A stretch of 64,000 bases of DNA, taken from NCBI RefSeq assembly GCF_001675285.1, contig NZ_LSGQ01000014.1, forward strand, positions 88,189 to 152,188. The letters run 5' to 3'. Shown piece after piece: positions 52,624 to 61,870 of this stretch. The first letter of the stretch is position 1, and the number at the start of each line of letters is the position of its first letter. Source of the DNA: Elizabethkingia miricola. Its GTDB lineage: Bacteria > Bacteroidota > Bacteroidia > Flavobacteriales > Weeksellaceae. Below the pieces are notes generated by a model. The model did no database searches. It was not told the origin of the DNA and saw only the letters and a program-made list of their open reading frames with translations. The position numbers and the translations under genes were made by a program.

Positions 52624-53862
52624 ATGCCTTTATTTAAACCCTTTCGAGGCATAAGACCTCACCATGATTTGGTTGAAACATTTACAACAGCATCTATAGA
52701 TAACTTCACAGAAGAAGAACTACATCTGAAAGCTGGCGTGGACGATTCTTATGTCCAAATGCTAAAGCCTTTTGTATGCAGCAAATCAAAAGATGTAGAC
52801 CGTAACTTACGAAAGGTCAGAACTAATTTTGAAGAGCTGTTTCAGGATAAAAAACTATCTCAGGACAACGCTGCATTTTATCTTTACGAGCAGATAATGC
52901 CGGATAAAACTGTTTACCGTGGCCTTCTGGGGCTAACGTCTGTGGATGACTTCTGGAACGGAAAAATAAAGAAACACGAAGCAACCATAACGCAGAGAAA
53001 AGAAAAGTTTGCCCATTACCTGGATAAAGTAAAAATTCAGGCTGAACCGGTATTGCTTACCTACCCTTCCAATTCGAAGATAGAAGTATTAATGAATCTG
53101 GAGGAGAAAAACGTTCCGGTTGCTAACTTTACTGATAAAAATGGAGTTCGCCATAAGTTATGGAGAATAGATAACCGCCTGAAGCTTCAGCAATATAAAG
53201 AAGTAATCGAACAAATCGATTCATTCTACATTGCTGATGGTCACCACAGAATTGGTTCAGCAGCACTAAATGCTAAAAACCATCTGGATAAAGGTAAAAA
53301 ACATACCGGGCAGGAAGGCTTCAATTATGTCTACAGCTATATTGTTTCCAACCAATCTATTAAAATCCACGATTATAACCGTCTTATTAAAGATCTAAAT
53401 GGCTTATCTACGGAGCAATTCCTGAAGTCTTTAGAAAAGTTCTTTGTTATTCACGAAAAAGGAGATGTTCCTTATTACCCTTCTCAGAAATATCACCTGA
53501 GTATGTATGTAGACGGTAAATTCTACAGCCTGCATATCAAACATGATCTTAGAAATAAAACCGGTGGTTTGGAAGATCTTGATCATTACTTCCTGGAACG
53601 AAATGTTATTAAGGAGGTATTGGGTATGGAGACTAAACTAAGTGATAAAGTAGGTTTCTCCAAAGGTAACTCTACAGTAGAGGGTATTGCAGAAATCAAG
53701 GAATTGGTAGACAATGGCGAGTACGCTGTAGGGTTTGCAATCCACCCTTTACCATTCTCGGATTTGGTAAAAATATCGGACCTTAAACAAAAAATGCCGC
53801 CAAAATGTACTTACATCGAACCAAAACTGCTTACTGCATTGGTAATGTATGACATGAAATAA
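52624..53862 (+). CDS. DUF1015 family protein
   Basis: A 412-residue soluble protein of DUF1015. It begins FKPFRGIRPHHDL (about 5-17), has KHEATITQRKEKF (about 117-129) and the ADGHHRIGSA motif at 204-213. The DGHHR core looks like that of the ParB/sulfiredoxin-fold serine kinases SerK and SbnI, so a role on free or phosphorylated serine is a testable guess. It lies 9 bp after serA in the serC-serA cluster, which supports the guess. No phosphoserine phosphatase (SerB) gene is in the window. No activity is established. Confidence 0.82.
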   Translation: MPLFKPFRGIRPHHDLVETFTTASIDNFTEEELHLKAGVDDSYVQMLKPFVCSKSKDVDRNLRKVRTNFEELFQDKKLSQDNAAFYLYEQIMPDKTVYRGLLGLTSVDDFWNGKIKKHEATITQRKEKFAHYLDKVKIQAEPVLLTYPSNSKIEVLMNLEEKNVPVANFTDKNGVRHKLWRIDNRLKLQQYKEVIEQIDSFYIADGHHRIGSAALNAKNHLDKGKKHTGQEGFNYVYSYIVSNQSIKIHDYNRLIKDLNGLSTEQFLKSLEKFFVIHEKGDVPYYPSQKYHLSMYVDGKFYSLHIKHDLRNKTGGLEDLDHYFLERNVIKEVLGMETKLSDKVGFSKGNSTVEGIAEIKELVDNGEYAVGFAIHPLPFSDLVKISDLKQKMPPKCTYIEPKLLTALVMYDMK

Positions 53863-53885
53863 TATTTTTTCCTGCAAAAATTCCT

Positions 53886-53893
53886 TAAATTTG
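53886..53893 (+). promoter_or_regulatory. Candidate -7 box of the M28 peptidase gene
   Basis: TAAATTTG, an exact TAnnTTTG match, 28 bp before the ATG at 53922. No clear -33. Confidence 0.4.
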
Positions 53894-53921
53894 ATTTACT
53901 CAAAACTTGACAGGAATTGCA

Positions 53922-55277
53922 ATGAAAAAACTAATGCTTATTCCACTCATCGCGAGTGGATTTTTTTTCGCCCAACAAAAGGACGATTCTCTGGTATTTT
54001 CTAAAATATCAGGACAAATTTTAAACCACGGAGAAGCCTATGAAGAACTAAGGGATCTTAGTAAAAATATTGGGCACAGACTAAGCGGCTCTGCAGCTTA
54101 CGAAAAAGCAACCCAATGGGCTGTTAATCAATTAAAACAAGCCGGAGCGGATAAAGTATGGCTTCAGCCTGTAAAAGTTCCGGTATGGGTAAGAGGTAAA
54201 GAATCTCTTCATATAAAAACAGCTAATGGGCAGTGGCAGTCTGTCAATATGCTTTCTCTTGGAAACTCTGAAGGGACTAAAGGTAAAGACCTGACCGGAG
54301 ATATAATTATGGTAAAAACTATTGAAGAGTTCAATGCATTGCCGGAAGGTGCCGTAAAAGGTAAAATTGTATTTTTCAGCTATCCTTTCAACCAATCTTA
54401 TATTACTACATTCCTTGGATATCGTGATGCCGGAATATACAGGAGAGCAACAGCTTCTATGGTTGCAAAGAAAGGTGGAAAAGCTGTAATCATCCGCTCT
54501 TTATCTTCTGCTACAGACGACGCACCACACACCGGAGCAATGAAGTATGAAGACGGAATAGAAAAAATACCGGCTGTGGCTATTGGTCCAAAAGGAGCGG
54601 AGAATCTTGCTAAGTTATTACAATCTCAAAAGGTAACTGCTAAACTCAATTCAAACTGTGGAATGAGAGAGGAAGTCATGAGCAACTCTGTAATCGGAGA
54701 AATTACCGGTAAAAAAGATCAGAAAGTTATTGTTGTCGGAGGACACCTGGATTCATGGGATGTAGGTGAAGGCGCACAGGATGATGGTGCCGGAATTGTA
54801 CAGTCTATAGAAGTACTTAGAACTTTCAAAAAACTAGGACTTAACAATAATCATACAATACGCGCTGTATTATTTGCTAATGAAGAAAACGGAACGCGGG
54901 GCGGACTAAAATATGCAGAAGAGAATGGTGCCAAAGAGAAACATATCTTTGCACTTGAAAGTGATGCCGGAGGCTACTCTCCTATTGGTTTCTTTATGGA
55001 TGTGACACCAAATCAAAAAACTGACGTAAAAAATTGGATGAAATTATTTGCAAGCTATAATGTTCATAATATTGCAGATTCAGAAGGAGGAACCGATATT
55101 GCACCATTAAAAAAATATGGTGTATCTACTGCCGGTTTAATGCCGGATTCACAAAGATATTTCGACCTGCACCACTCTTCATCTGATACTTTTGAGGCTG
55201 TAAACCGAAGAGAACTTCTGTTAGGAGCCAGTGTGATGACTCAGTTAATATATATGGTTGACAAATACTGGGAATAA
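53922..55277 (+). CDS. Exported M28 family zinc peptidase
   Basis: A 451-residue secreted aminopeptidase or carboxypeptidase-like enzyme. The signal MKKLMLIPLIASGFFFAQ starts at the ATG at 53922; a TTG five codons earlier is rejected. The protease-associated region includes EGAVKGKIVFFSYP. The two-zinc core has GGHLDSWDVGEGAQDDGAG (about 272-290), ANEENGTRGG (about 319-328) and the terminal His in LHHSSSDTFE (about 422-431). Its stop TAA overlaps the dgkA ATG by one base, so the two genes are translationally coupled. The peptide substrate is unknown. Confidence 0.92.
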   Translation: MKKLMLIPLIASGFFFAQQKDDSLVFSKISGQILNHGEAYEELRDLSKNIGHRLSGSAAYEKATQWAVNQLKQAGADKVWLQPVKVPVWVRGKESLHIKTANGQWQSVNMLSLGNSEGTKGKDLTGDIIMVKTIEEFNALPEGAVKGKIVFFSYPFNQSYITTFLGYRDAGIYRRATASMVAKKGGKAVIIRSLSSATDDAPHTGAMKYEDGIEKIPAVAIGPKGAENLAKLLQSQKVTAKLNSNCGMREEVMSNSVIGEITGKKDQKVIVVGGHLDSWDVGEGAQDDGAGIVQSIEVLRTFKKLGLNNNHTIRAVLFANEENGTRGGLKYAEENGAKEKHIFALESDAGGYSPIGFFMDVTPNQKTDVKNWMKLFASYNVHNIADSEGGTDIAPLKKYGVSTAGLMPDSQRYFDLHHSSSDTFEAVNRRELLLGASVMTQLIYMVDKYWE

Positions 55278-55642
55278 TGCGTAAACCTTCTCTACATAAA
55301 AGTTTTGGTAATGCTTTCAGAGGAATTTTATTTTTACTCAAAAATGAAAGAAATTTCCAGATTGAAATATTAGGCCTTTTGGTTAACCTGTTTCTTATTG
55401 TTTTTCTAAAGTTAGAAAGACTGGAAATAGCACTTATATTGATGGCTTCATTCTTTGTTCTGGTTACTGAAGCTCTGAATACATGTGTAGAGAAAATATG
55501 TGATTTTGTTCACCCTGAATACAATCAGTATATAGGTATCATAAAAGATATAGCCGCCGGAGCTGTTGTAATAGCAGTTCTTGCGGCTGTTTTAACAGGC
55601 ATTTATGTTTATCTGCCTTATATAATGGATTTCTTATCCTGA
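55277..55642 (+). CDS. dgkA: Diacylglycerol kinase (DgkA-like)
   Basis: Small inner-membrane lipid kinase of 121 residues that phosphorylates diacylglycerol or undecaprenol with ATP. Three membrane helices lie at about 35-50, 53-70 and 90-115. The catalytic segment is EALNTCVEKICDFV (about 65-78) with KDIAAGAVV following (about 92-100). The ATG overlaps the M28 stop. The 3' end overlaps the convergent patatin gene by 25 bp. Confidence 0.93.
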   Translation: MRKPSLHKSFGNAFRGILFLLKNERNFQIEILGLLVNLFLIVFLKLERLEIALILMASFFVLVTEALNTCVEKICDFVHPEYNQYIGIIKDIAAGAVVIAVLAAVLTGIYVYLPYIMDFLS

Positions 55643-56412
55643 TAAAATAAGCTTTCTGCAAAGGTATCCTGCGCAGAGATGTAGCCAATATCAAATATCT
55701 CCTGGGTCCGTTGCTTTTTAGTTTCAAATCGTCCGTAGCTGCTTAGTCTATTTAAAGGTATAAACCAATCACACAATTCAAACTTATGGTGCTCCGATCT
55801 GTACAATAATATTTCCAAAGCCCGTTCAGTAACCGAACGTATACTCTTTATTTTATTCTGATTCAGCTTTTCCATAGGAGAAAGATATACCCCAATCATT
55901 TTCTCCACCTTATTGTTTAATAAATCTGCAGGGAAATTATTGATAATACCGCCGTCACAATAGATTTCTTCATTAATACTATAGGGCGTGGCAACTCCCG
56001 GAATTGCAGCAGAAGAAATAATAGCATCTATTACCTCTGTGTCTTCATCAAACACATGCAAAGTTCCTGTTCCCAAGTCTGTAGCCGTAAGCAACAACGG
56101 AATTCTGCTTTCCTTTATTTTTGAATTTCCAAATATAGGTTCCAGATAAATTCTGAAAATATCTGAACTTACGATACCTGGCTTATTAAATACCAAATGT
56201 TTCCAGTTGAAAAAATGGACAGACTGGAAAAAAGCCAGAATATCTTCAGGCGACTTTCCATACGCATATAACGCTCCAACCAATGCCCCTGCCGATGTAC
56301 CGGAAATAACATCTACTTTTATTTGCTGCTCTTCCAGAAACTTCAGCACTCCTGCATGAGCAATGCCTTTAGTTCCGCCTCCCGAAAGTACGAGCCCTGT
56401 TCTGTAATCCAT
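55618..56412 (-). CDS. Patatin-like phospholipase
   Basis: A 264-residue lipid hydrolase of the patatin family. The catalytic dyad is Ser in GTSAGALVG (about 39-47) and Asp in YCDGGIINNFP (about 151-161), with the oxyanion loop GGGTKGIAHAG near the start (about 11-21). It could be a phospholipase or lysophospholipase. The 3' end overlaps dgkA in a convergent layout, so their transcripts overlap. No signal peptide, so it acts inside the cell or at the inner leaflet. Confidence 0.92.
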   Translation of the reverse strand: MDYRTGLVLSGGGTKGIAHAGVLKFLEEQQIKVDVISGTSAGALVGALYAYGKSPEDILAFFQSVHFFNWKHLVFNKPGIVSSDIFRIYLEPIFGNSKIKESRIPLLLTATDLGTGTLHVFDEDTEVIDAIISSAAIPGVATPYSINEEIYCDGGIINNFPADLLNNKVEKMIGVYLSPMEKLNQNKIKSIRSVTERALEILLYRSEHHKFELCDWFIPLNRLSSYGRFETKKQRTQEIFDIGYISAQDTFAESLFYQDKKSII

Positions 56413-56453
56413 TTAATAATTTTGTGTTGTAAAAATTTGGTTTATAAAATTAT

Positions 56454-56482
56454 AAAATCCACAGCAGTTGCTGTGGATTTTA
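56454..56482 (-). terminator. Terminator of lpdA
   Basis: Perfect 13-bp stem AAAATCCACAGCA / TGCTGTGGATTTT with a two-base loop, 36 bp past the lpdA stop. The T run appears on the minus strand as TTTT. Confidence 0.8.
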
Positions 56483-56517
56483 ATTATTTTTCACATAATA
56501 TTTATATTACGTTTATA

Positions 56518-57906
56518 TTATATGTGAATTACTTCTCCATAAGCAGCTGCTACCGCTTCCATAATCGCTTCAGATAATGTTGGGTGCGGGTGGATAGATT
56601 TAATGATCTCATGACCTGTAGTTTCTAATCTTCTTGCTACTACAGCTTCAGCTACCAATTCAGTAACACCAGTACCAATCATGTGGCAACCTAACCATTC
56701 ACCATATTTAGCATCGAAGATTACTTTTACGAAACCATCAGTATCACCATTTGCTGTAGCTTTACCACTAGCAGAGAACGGGAATTTACCTACTTTTATT
56801 TCGTAACCTTTTTCTTTAGCCTGCTTTTCTGTTAAACCAACAGATGCAATTTCAGGAAGACAGTAAGTACAACCAGGGATATTGCCGTAGTCAATTTTAT
56901 CTACATGCATTCCTTTGATTTTCTCAACACAAGTAATACCTTCAGCAGATGCTACGTGAGCTAGTGCCTGAGTAGGGATAATATCTCCAATTGCATAGTA
57001 ACCCGGTACATTTGTCTGATACCATTCGTTTACTAAAACTCTTCCTTTATCTGTTTTAATACCAACTTCTTCAAGTCCGATATTTTCAATATTTGCCTGG
57101 ATACCAACTGCAGAAAGTACAACATCTGCTTCAAGGATAACTTCACCTTTAGCCGTTTTTACTTTAGCTTTTACACCTTCACCTGTAGTATCTACGCTTT
57201 CAACAGAAGAATTTGTCATTACCTCAATTCCTGCTTTTTTCAATGATTTCTCTAAGTGCTTAGATACTTCCTCATCTTCTAAAGGAACGATGTTTGGCAA
57301 GAATTCTACTACAGTAACTTTAGTTCCTAAACTTGAATAGAAGTAAGCAAACTCAACTCCAATAGCTCCTGAACCTACAACAATCATAGATTTTGGCTGC
57401 TCTGGTAAGCTTAGTGCCTGACGGTAACCGATTACTTTTTTGCCATCCTGCGGAAGGTTTGGCAATTCACGGGAACGTGCACCAGTTGCTATAATAATAT
57501 TCTGACCTGCATAAGTTTGTTTTTTACCTTCAGCATCAGTAACTTCTACTTTCTTGCCTGGTAACACTTTTGCAGTACCTAAGATTACATCGATTTTGTT
57601 TTTCTTCATCAGGAACTCGATACCCTTGCTCATTTTATTAGCAACGCCACGGCTTCTCTGGATGATGTTCGAGAATTCAAAACTAGGTTCTACTTTGTTA
57701 AGACCATATTCCTCAGCATGTTCTATATATTTGAAAACCTGTGCAGACTTCAATAAAGCTTTTGTTGGAATACAACCCCAGTTAAGGCAGATACCACCAA
57801 GATTCTCTTTCTCTATAATTGCAGTTTTGAAACCCAATTGGGAAGCTCTGATTGCAGTAACATAACCACCAGGTCCACTTCCTATAACAATAATATCGTA
57901 ATTCAT
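56518..57906 (-). CDS. lpdA: Dihydrolipoyl dehydrogenase
   Basis: FAD enzyme (E3) of 2-oxoacid dehydrogenase complexes and the glycine cleavage system. The 462 residues have GSGPGGYVTAIRA (FAD, about 8-20), the redox pair in GGICLNWGCIPTK (Cys41, Cys46), VVGSGAIGVEFA (NAD, about 175-186) and the C-terminal HPHPTLSEA with the catalytic His near 440. The fused E1 gene lies about 1 kb upstream on the same strand, past the OmpA gene, which fits joint use though they have separate terminators. Confidence 0.96.
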   Translation of the reverse strand: MNYDIIVIGSGPGGYVTAIRASQLGFKTAIIEKENLGGICLNWGCIPTKALLKSAQVFKYIEHAEEYGLNKVEPSFEFSNIIQRSRGVANKMSKGIEFLMKKNKIDVILGTAKVLPGKKVEVTDAEGKKQTYAGQNIIIATGARSRELPNLPQDGKKVIGYRQALSLPEQPKSMIVVGSGAIGVEFAYFYSSLGTKVTVVEFLPNIVPLEDEEVSKHLEKSLKKAGIEVMTNSSVESVDTTGEGVKAKVKTAKGEVILEADVVLSAVGIQANIENIGLEEVGIKTDKGRVLVNEWYQTNVPGYYAIGDIIPTQALAHVASAEGITCVEKIKGMHVDKIDYGNIPGCTYCLPEIASVGLTEKQAKEKGYEIKVGKFPFSASGKATANGDTDGFVKVIFDAKYGEWLGCHMIGTGVTELVAEAVVARRLETTGHEIIKSIHPHPTLSEAIMEAVAAAYGEVIHI

Positions 57907-58064
57907 TGGAAAAAATTTTATTGCGAATTTACGAAAAAGATTGTGAAAAAAATAGCGAAACTAAAAACGAACGAATGAGAATAAACAGCCGATTACAGAT
58001 TTTGCAAAAAAGAGAATATATCCGGAACCGGCAATACTTTATGTCTCAATTCGATAGTCAATAA

Positions 58065-58097
58065 AAAAGCCTGTTTCAATAACTGAAACAGGCTTTT
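58065..58097 (-). terminator. Terminator of the OmpA gene
   Basis: Perfect 14-bp stem AAAAGCCTGTTTCA / TGAAACAGGCTTTT with a 5-nt loop and T run on the minus strand, 18 bp past the OmpA stop. Confidence 0.9.
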
Positions 58098-58114
58098 ATA
58101 AGGAATTTACAATT

Positions 58115-58945
58115 TTATCTTTTTGCTTCCAATAGCTGCATGAACTGGTCTAATTTAGGAAGAACGATAATTTCTGTTCTTCTGTTCTCAGATTTACCCA
58201 TCGGCGTATTGTTGTCTGTTTTAGGAACGTATTCTGAACGTCCTCCAGCTGTCATTCTGGAAGGATTAACTGCGAATTTAGTCTGGAGCATTCTTACAAC
58301 TGAAGTTGCACGCAATGCAGACAGATCCCAGTTATCTCGGATTAATGCATTTGGCTTCATCGGATCTGTATCCGTATGTCCTTCTACCATCACATCGTAG
58401 TCACTATAGTCGTTGATTACACGTGCTACTTTCTCTAATACAGTTTCAGCTGTAGGCAGGATTTCGTAGCTGCCAGATTTGTATAACATTTTATCGGATA
58501 ATGAAATGAATACAACACCTTTCTGAACTTTGATATCGATATCCTGATCATTGATATTATCAAGAGATCTTTTCAGCTTGTTGGATATTGCAATATTCAA
58601 AGAGTCCTGCTTAGATCTTGCATCCTGTAATCTCTTGATGTAATCCTGAGATTCTTTGATCTGACCAATCAGCTTCTCTATATTCATAGATCCTTTGTTG
58701 CTGTTAGTTGCACAATCTTTTAAGCTTTCCTGTAAGATTACATTTTGGTTTTTAAGCAAATTAATTTGCTCTTCCAATGAAGAAACTCTTACTTTCTGAC
58801 TCTGAATAAGGCTTTCTTTCTGCCCTGAATCACTCAGACACTTCTGATAATCTGTTTGTAATGCTTCTAACTTTTTCTGGGTTCCGCATGAAGTTAATGC
58901 TAACCCTAAACCACTTGCTAAAACAAATTTCAATATATTATTCAT
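58115..58945 (-). CDS. OmpA family lipoprotein
   Basis: A 276-residue outer-membrane lipoprotein with signal MNNILKFVLASGLGLALTSC (Cys20). A long coiled coil follows (about 25-125), then the OmpA peptidoglycan-binding domain (about 150-270) with VVFISLSDKMLYKSGSYEIL, VEGHTDTDPM and NRRTEIIVLP. The ATG at 58945 is preferred; an upstream in-frame start would place charged residues before the signal. It starts 13 bp after the fused E1 stop codon and shares its transcript. Confidence 0.9.
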   Translation of the reverse strand: MNNILKFVLASGLGLALTSCGTQKKLEALQTDYQKCLSDSGQKESLIQSQKVRVSSLEEQINLLKNQNVILQESLKDCATNSNKGSMNIEKLIGQIKESQDYIKRLQDARSKQDSLNIAISNKLKRSLDNINDQDIDIKVQKGVVFISLSDKMLYKSGSYEILPTAETVLEKVARVINDYSDYDVMVEGHTDTDPMKPNALIRDNWDLSALRATSVVRMLQTKFAVNPSRMTAGGRSEYVPKTDNNTPMGKSENRRTEIIVLPKLDQFMQLLEAKR

Positions 58946-58958
58946 AATAAAATATTTA

Positions 58959-61397
58959 TTAAATCTCCGGATATTTTGTTGGATTGGATTCACGCACCAA
59001 TGCATAAATTTTCTCCACTATATCATCTGCCGAAGGTTTAGAGAAATAATCTCCGTCTGAAGCATATGCTGGTCTATGATCTTGTGCTGCTATTGTCAAC
59101 GGTTCTGAATCTAAATGTCTGAACGCTTTTTGTTTTTCAATAACCTGCTGAAGAATAAAGGCTGTTGCACCTCCCTGTACATCTTCATCTACCACTACCA
59201 AGCGGTTTGTCTTCTTCACACTTTCCAGAATATCTTCAGATATATCAAACGGCATCAATGACTGAATATCTATTACTTCAATATTCACGCCAAGTTTTTC
59301 TAATTCTGCTGCTGCTTCCATTACAACTCTCCATGTAGAACCGTAAGTTACTACTGTAGCGTCTGTCCCTTCTTTTGTAATTTCTACTTTACCTACCGGT
59401 ACCGTAAACTCTCCTAAGTTGTTTGGCAACTTTTCTTTCAGACGGTATCCGTTCAGAGTTTCAATAATAAGAGAAGGTTCATCTGACTGCAACATTGTAT
59501 TGTAGAAACCTGCAGCTTTTGTAAGGTTTCTTGGCACTAATACATGAATCCCCTTTATTAAGTTCAGAATTCCTGCCATTGGCGATCCTGAATGCCAGAT
59601 TCCTTCTAAACGGTGACCTCTTGTACGTACAATAACCGGAGCTTTCTGCCCACCTTTCGTACGGTAATGAACTGTCGCCAAATCATCACTCATTCCCTGA
59701 ATACAGTAAAGCAGGTAATCCAGATACTGAATCTCTGCTACAGGACGAAGTCCTCTCATAGCAAGACCAATCCCCTGCCCTAATATTGTAGCTTCACGAA
59801 TACCTGTATCGGCAACACGATCGACACCATATTTTTCCTGAAGCCCTTCTAAGCCCTGGTTTACATCTCCAATATTTCCACTGTCTTCACCAAAGATTAA
59901 GAATTCAGGATATTTTGCTAATATTTTATCAAAATTATCTCTTATCACTACTCTTCCGTCCACCATTTCAGCATCGTCTGCATAAGTTGGTTTAACTTCA
60001 GGTATGTTTACAGCCTGCCATTCTGATTCACTGTACAGATGAGATGAATAATTATCTCTTTCAACAGCTGTTAACTCATTTAATATATTTTTTACAGCCT
60101 GACGCTCTGCAGAGTTTTCGCCTCTTGTTACCCAAAGAGATCTTCTTAGTAAATGGAAAACTTCTTTCTTAGCAATAGTAATAAGCGACTTGAATTTTTC
60201 AATCTCTTCATTTATTCCTGCAGGGTTTGCAGATACTGTAGCTAATTTTTCTACTGCAGGCAATGCTTTATCTTTTAATGAAACAATTGTTCCCTGATAC
60301 ACATCCCAAGCTTTCTTCTGCCCGTCTTTAGCTTCTTTCTTGGCTTCTCTGTCTATAAGATCCAATTCTTCTTCAGAAGCCAGTACCATTGATCCTTCTT
60401 CACCTTCAATTTCATAGTTCAGAATCCACTCACGGAATTTTTTTAGTCCATCGTGTTCCTGCTCCCATTCCAATCTTTCTGCAGATTTATAACGCTCATG
60501 AGAACCGGACGTAGAATGTCCTTGTGGTTGTGTAACTTCAATAACGTGAATAATTACAGGAACTCCTTCTGTTCTTGCAAAATGTTCTGCCTTAGTATAT
60601 GCATCCTGTAGTGCCGGATAATCCCAAGCTTTTACCTGAATAAGTTCGAAACCTTGTTTCTCACCTTCTTTTCTCTGGAATCCTGATAACATTTCTGTTA
60701 TATCTTCTTTCGCTCTCTGGTTTTTAGTTGATACAGAAATTCCATAACCATCATCCCAGATAGACATAATCATCGGAACCTGTAATGCTCCTGCAGCATT
60801 AATAGTTTCCCAGAAATGACCTTCAGCAGTAGAAGCATCACCAATAGTACCGAAGGCAACTTCATTACCTCCATTAGAGAATTTTTCCGATCCCGGATAA
60901 GTATTATTTTTGTAATAATTAGAAGCTTGAGCAAGTCCTAATAAACGAGGCATTTGTCCTGCTGTTGGTGAAATATCTGAACTGATATTTTTCATTTTGG
61001 TAAGATCCCTCCAGCTACCATCTTCATTTAAAGATCTTGTAGCAAAGTGACCGTTCATTTGTCTTCCTGCAGATGCCGGATCTCTTTCCACATCTGTATC
61101 TGCATATAAAGAAGCAAAGAAGCTTTCTGGTGTTAATGCATGAATTGCCATCGCAAAAGTCTGATCACGGTAGTACCCTGATCTGAAGTCTCCGTCTCTA
61201 AATACTCTGGACATTGCTAACTGAGGAAGTTCCTTCCCGTCACCGAAAATCCCGAACTTGGCTTTTCCGGTTAATACCTCTCTCCTTCCTAAAAGGCTCA
61301 TTTCTCTTGAAACTCTTCCTAGTTTGTAATCCGCAAGTATTTGTTTTTTGAAATCTTCAAAAGTAACCTGTGATGTTTCAATATCTGTAACTTCCAT
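58959..61397 (-). CDS. Fused alpha/beta E1 of a 2-oxoacid dehydrogenase complex
   Basis: An 812-residue thiamine diphosphate enzyme with alpha and beta E1 parts in one chain. The alpha part (about 30-410) has DGDFRSGYYRDQTFAMA and the ThDP site GDASTAEGHFWETINAA (about 187-203). The beta part (about 475-800) has IFGEDSGNIG (about 501-510), EIQYLDYL and RGHRLEGIWHSGSP. This layout is typical of flavobacterial branched-chain or similar 2-oxoacid E1. E2 is not in the window; lpdA (E3) is nearby. A -7 box TATATTTG on the minus strand (plus 61413-61420) lies 15 bp upstream of the ATG. Confidence 0.93.
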   Translation of the reverse strand: MEVTDIETSQVTFEDFKKQILADYKLGRVSREMSLLGRREVLTGKAKFGIFGDGKELPQLAMSRVFRDGDFRSGYYRDQTFAMAIHALTPESFFASLYADTDVERDPASAGRQMNGHFATRSLNEDGSWRDLTKMKNISSDISPTAGQMPRLLGLAQASNYYKNNTYPGSEKFSNGGNEVAFGTIGDASTAEGHFWETINAAGALQVPMIMSIWDDGYGISVSTKNQRAKEDITEMLSGFQRKEGEKQGFELIQVKAWDYPALQDAYTKAEHFARTEGVPVIIHVIEVTQPQGHSTSGSHERYKSAERLEWEQEHDGLKKFREWILNYEIEGEEGSMVLASEEELDLIDREAKKEAKDGQKKAWDVYQGTIVSLKDKALPAVEKLATVSANPAGINEEIEKFKSLITIAKKEVFHLLRRSLWVTRGENSAERQAVKNILNELTAVERDNYSSHLYSESEWQAVNIPEVKPTYADDAEMVDGRVVIRDNFDKILAKYPEFLIFGEDSGNIGDVNQGLEGLQEKYGVDRVADTGIREATILGQGIGLAMRGLRPVAEIQYLDYLLYCIQGMSDDLATVHYRTKGGQKAPVIVRTRGHRLEGIWHSGSPMAGILNLIKGIHVLVPRNLTKAAGFYNTMLQSDEPSLIIETLNGYRLKEKLPNNLGEFTVPVGKVEITKEGTDATVVTYGSTWRVVMEAAAELEKLGVNIEVIDIQSLMPFDISEDILESVKKTNRLVVVDEDVQGGATAFILQQVIEKQKAFRHLDSEPLTIAAQDHRPAYASDGDYFSKPSADDIVEKIYALVRESNPTKYPEI

Positions 61398-61412
61398 TGT
61401 AAAGCATTTTTA

Positions 61413-61420
61413 CAAATATA
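61413..61420 (-). promoter_or_regulatory. Candidate -7 box of the fused E1 gene
   Basis: Minus strand TATATTTG, an exact TAnnTTTG match, 15 bp before the ATG. Confidence 0.42.
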
Positions 61421-61518
61421 AGAATTTAGTATTTATTTATTTATCATAAAATTTATTAAAAAACTGCCTCGTAATGCTTATTTACATAAATTAGTTAAAA
61501 AAAACGAGAGCTTTAGTA

Positions 61519-61818
61519 ATGAAAAGAAAATCACAGCATATTCTTAACACATCCTCAAATCTTTTGGGGTTTTGTTTAGTAATCATCACTTCACTAAAAG
61601 TCGCAAAACTGTCAAAAGGAACCTATTTAGATGATTTTGCAGCAGTTGCAAGTTTGCTTTTAATGGCTAGTTGTATCCTCTCTTTTCTTGCCATACGTAC
61701 AGAATCGGAAAAAAAATCTTATAAATACGAGCGGATTGCCGACCTGTTTTTTATTATCGCATTAACTGCTTTAGCTATTTCTGTTGTTATTATTGTTTTC
61801 TTAGATTTGATTAATTAA
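61519..61818 (+). CDS. Small three-helix membrane protein
   Basis: A 99-residue protein with three predicted membrane helices (about 12-28, 36-58, 74-96) and a charged loop (RTESEKKSYKYERIA). No family recognised. The gene is 52 bp before another membrane protein gene on the same strand, and both may be one transcript. Confidence 0.65.
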   Translation: MKRKSQHILNTSSNLLGFCLVIITSLKVAKLSKGTYLDDFAAVASLLLMASCILSFLAIRTESEKKSYKYERIADLFFIIALTALAISVVIIVFLDLIN

Positions 61819-61870
61819 TCCTGTTATTTATTCAAAAGGAAATATTCCTGCTCCTATTATTTTAATAATT

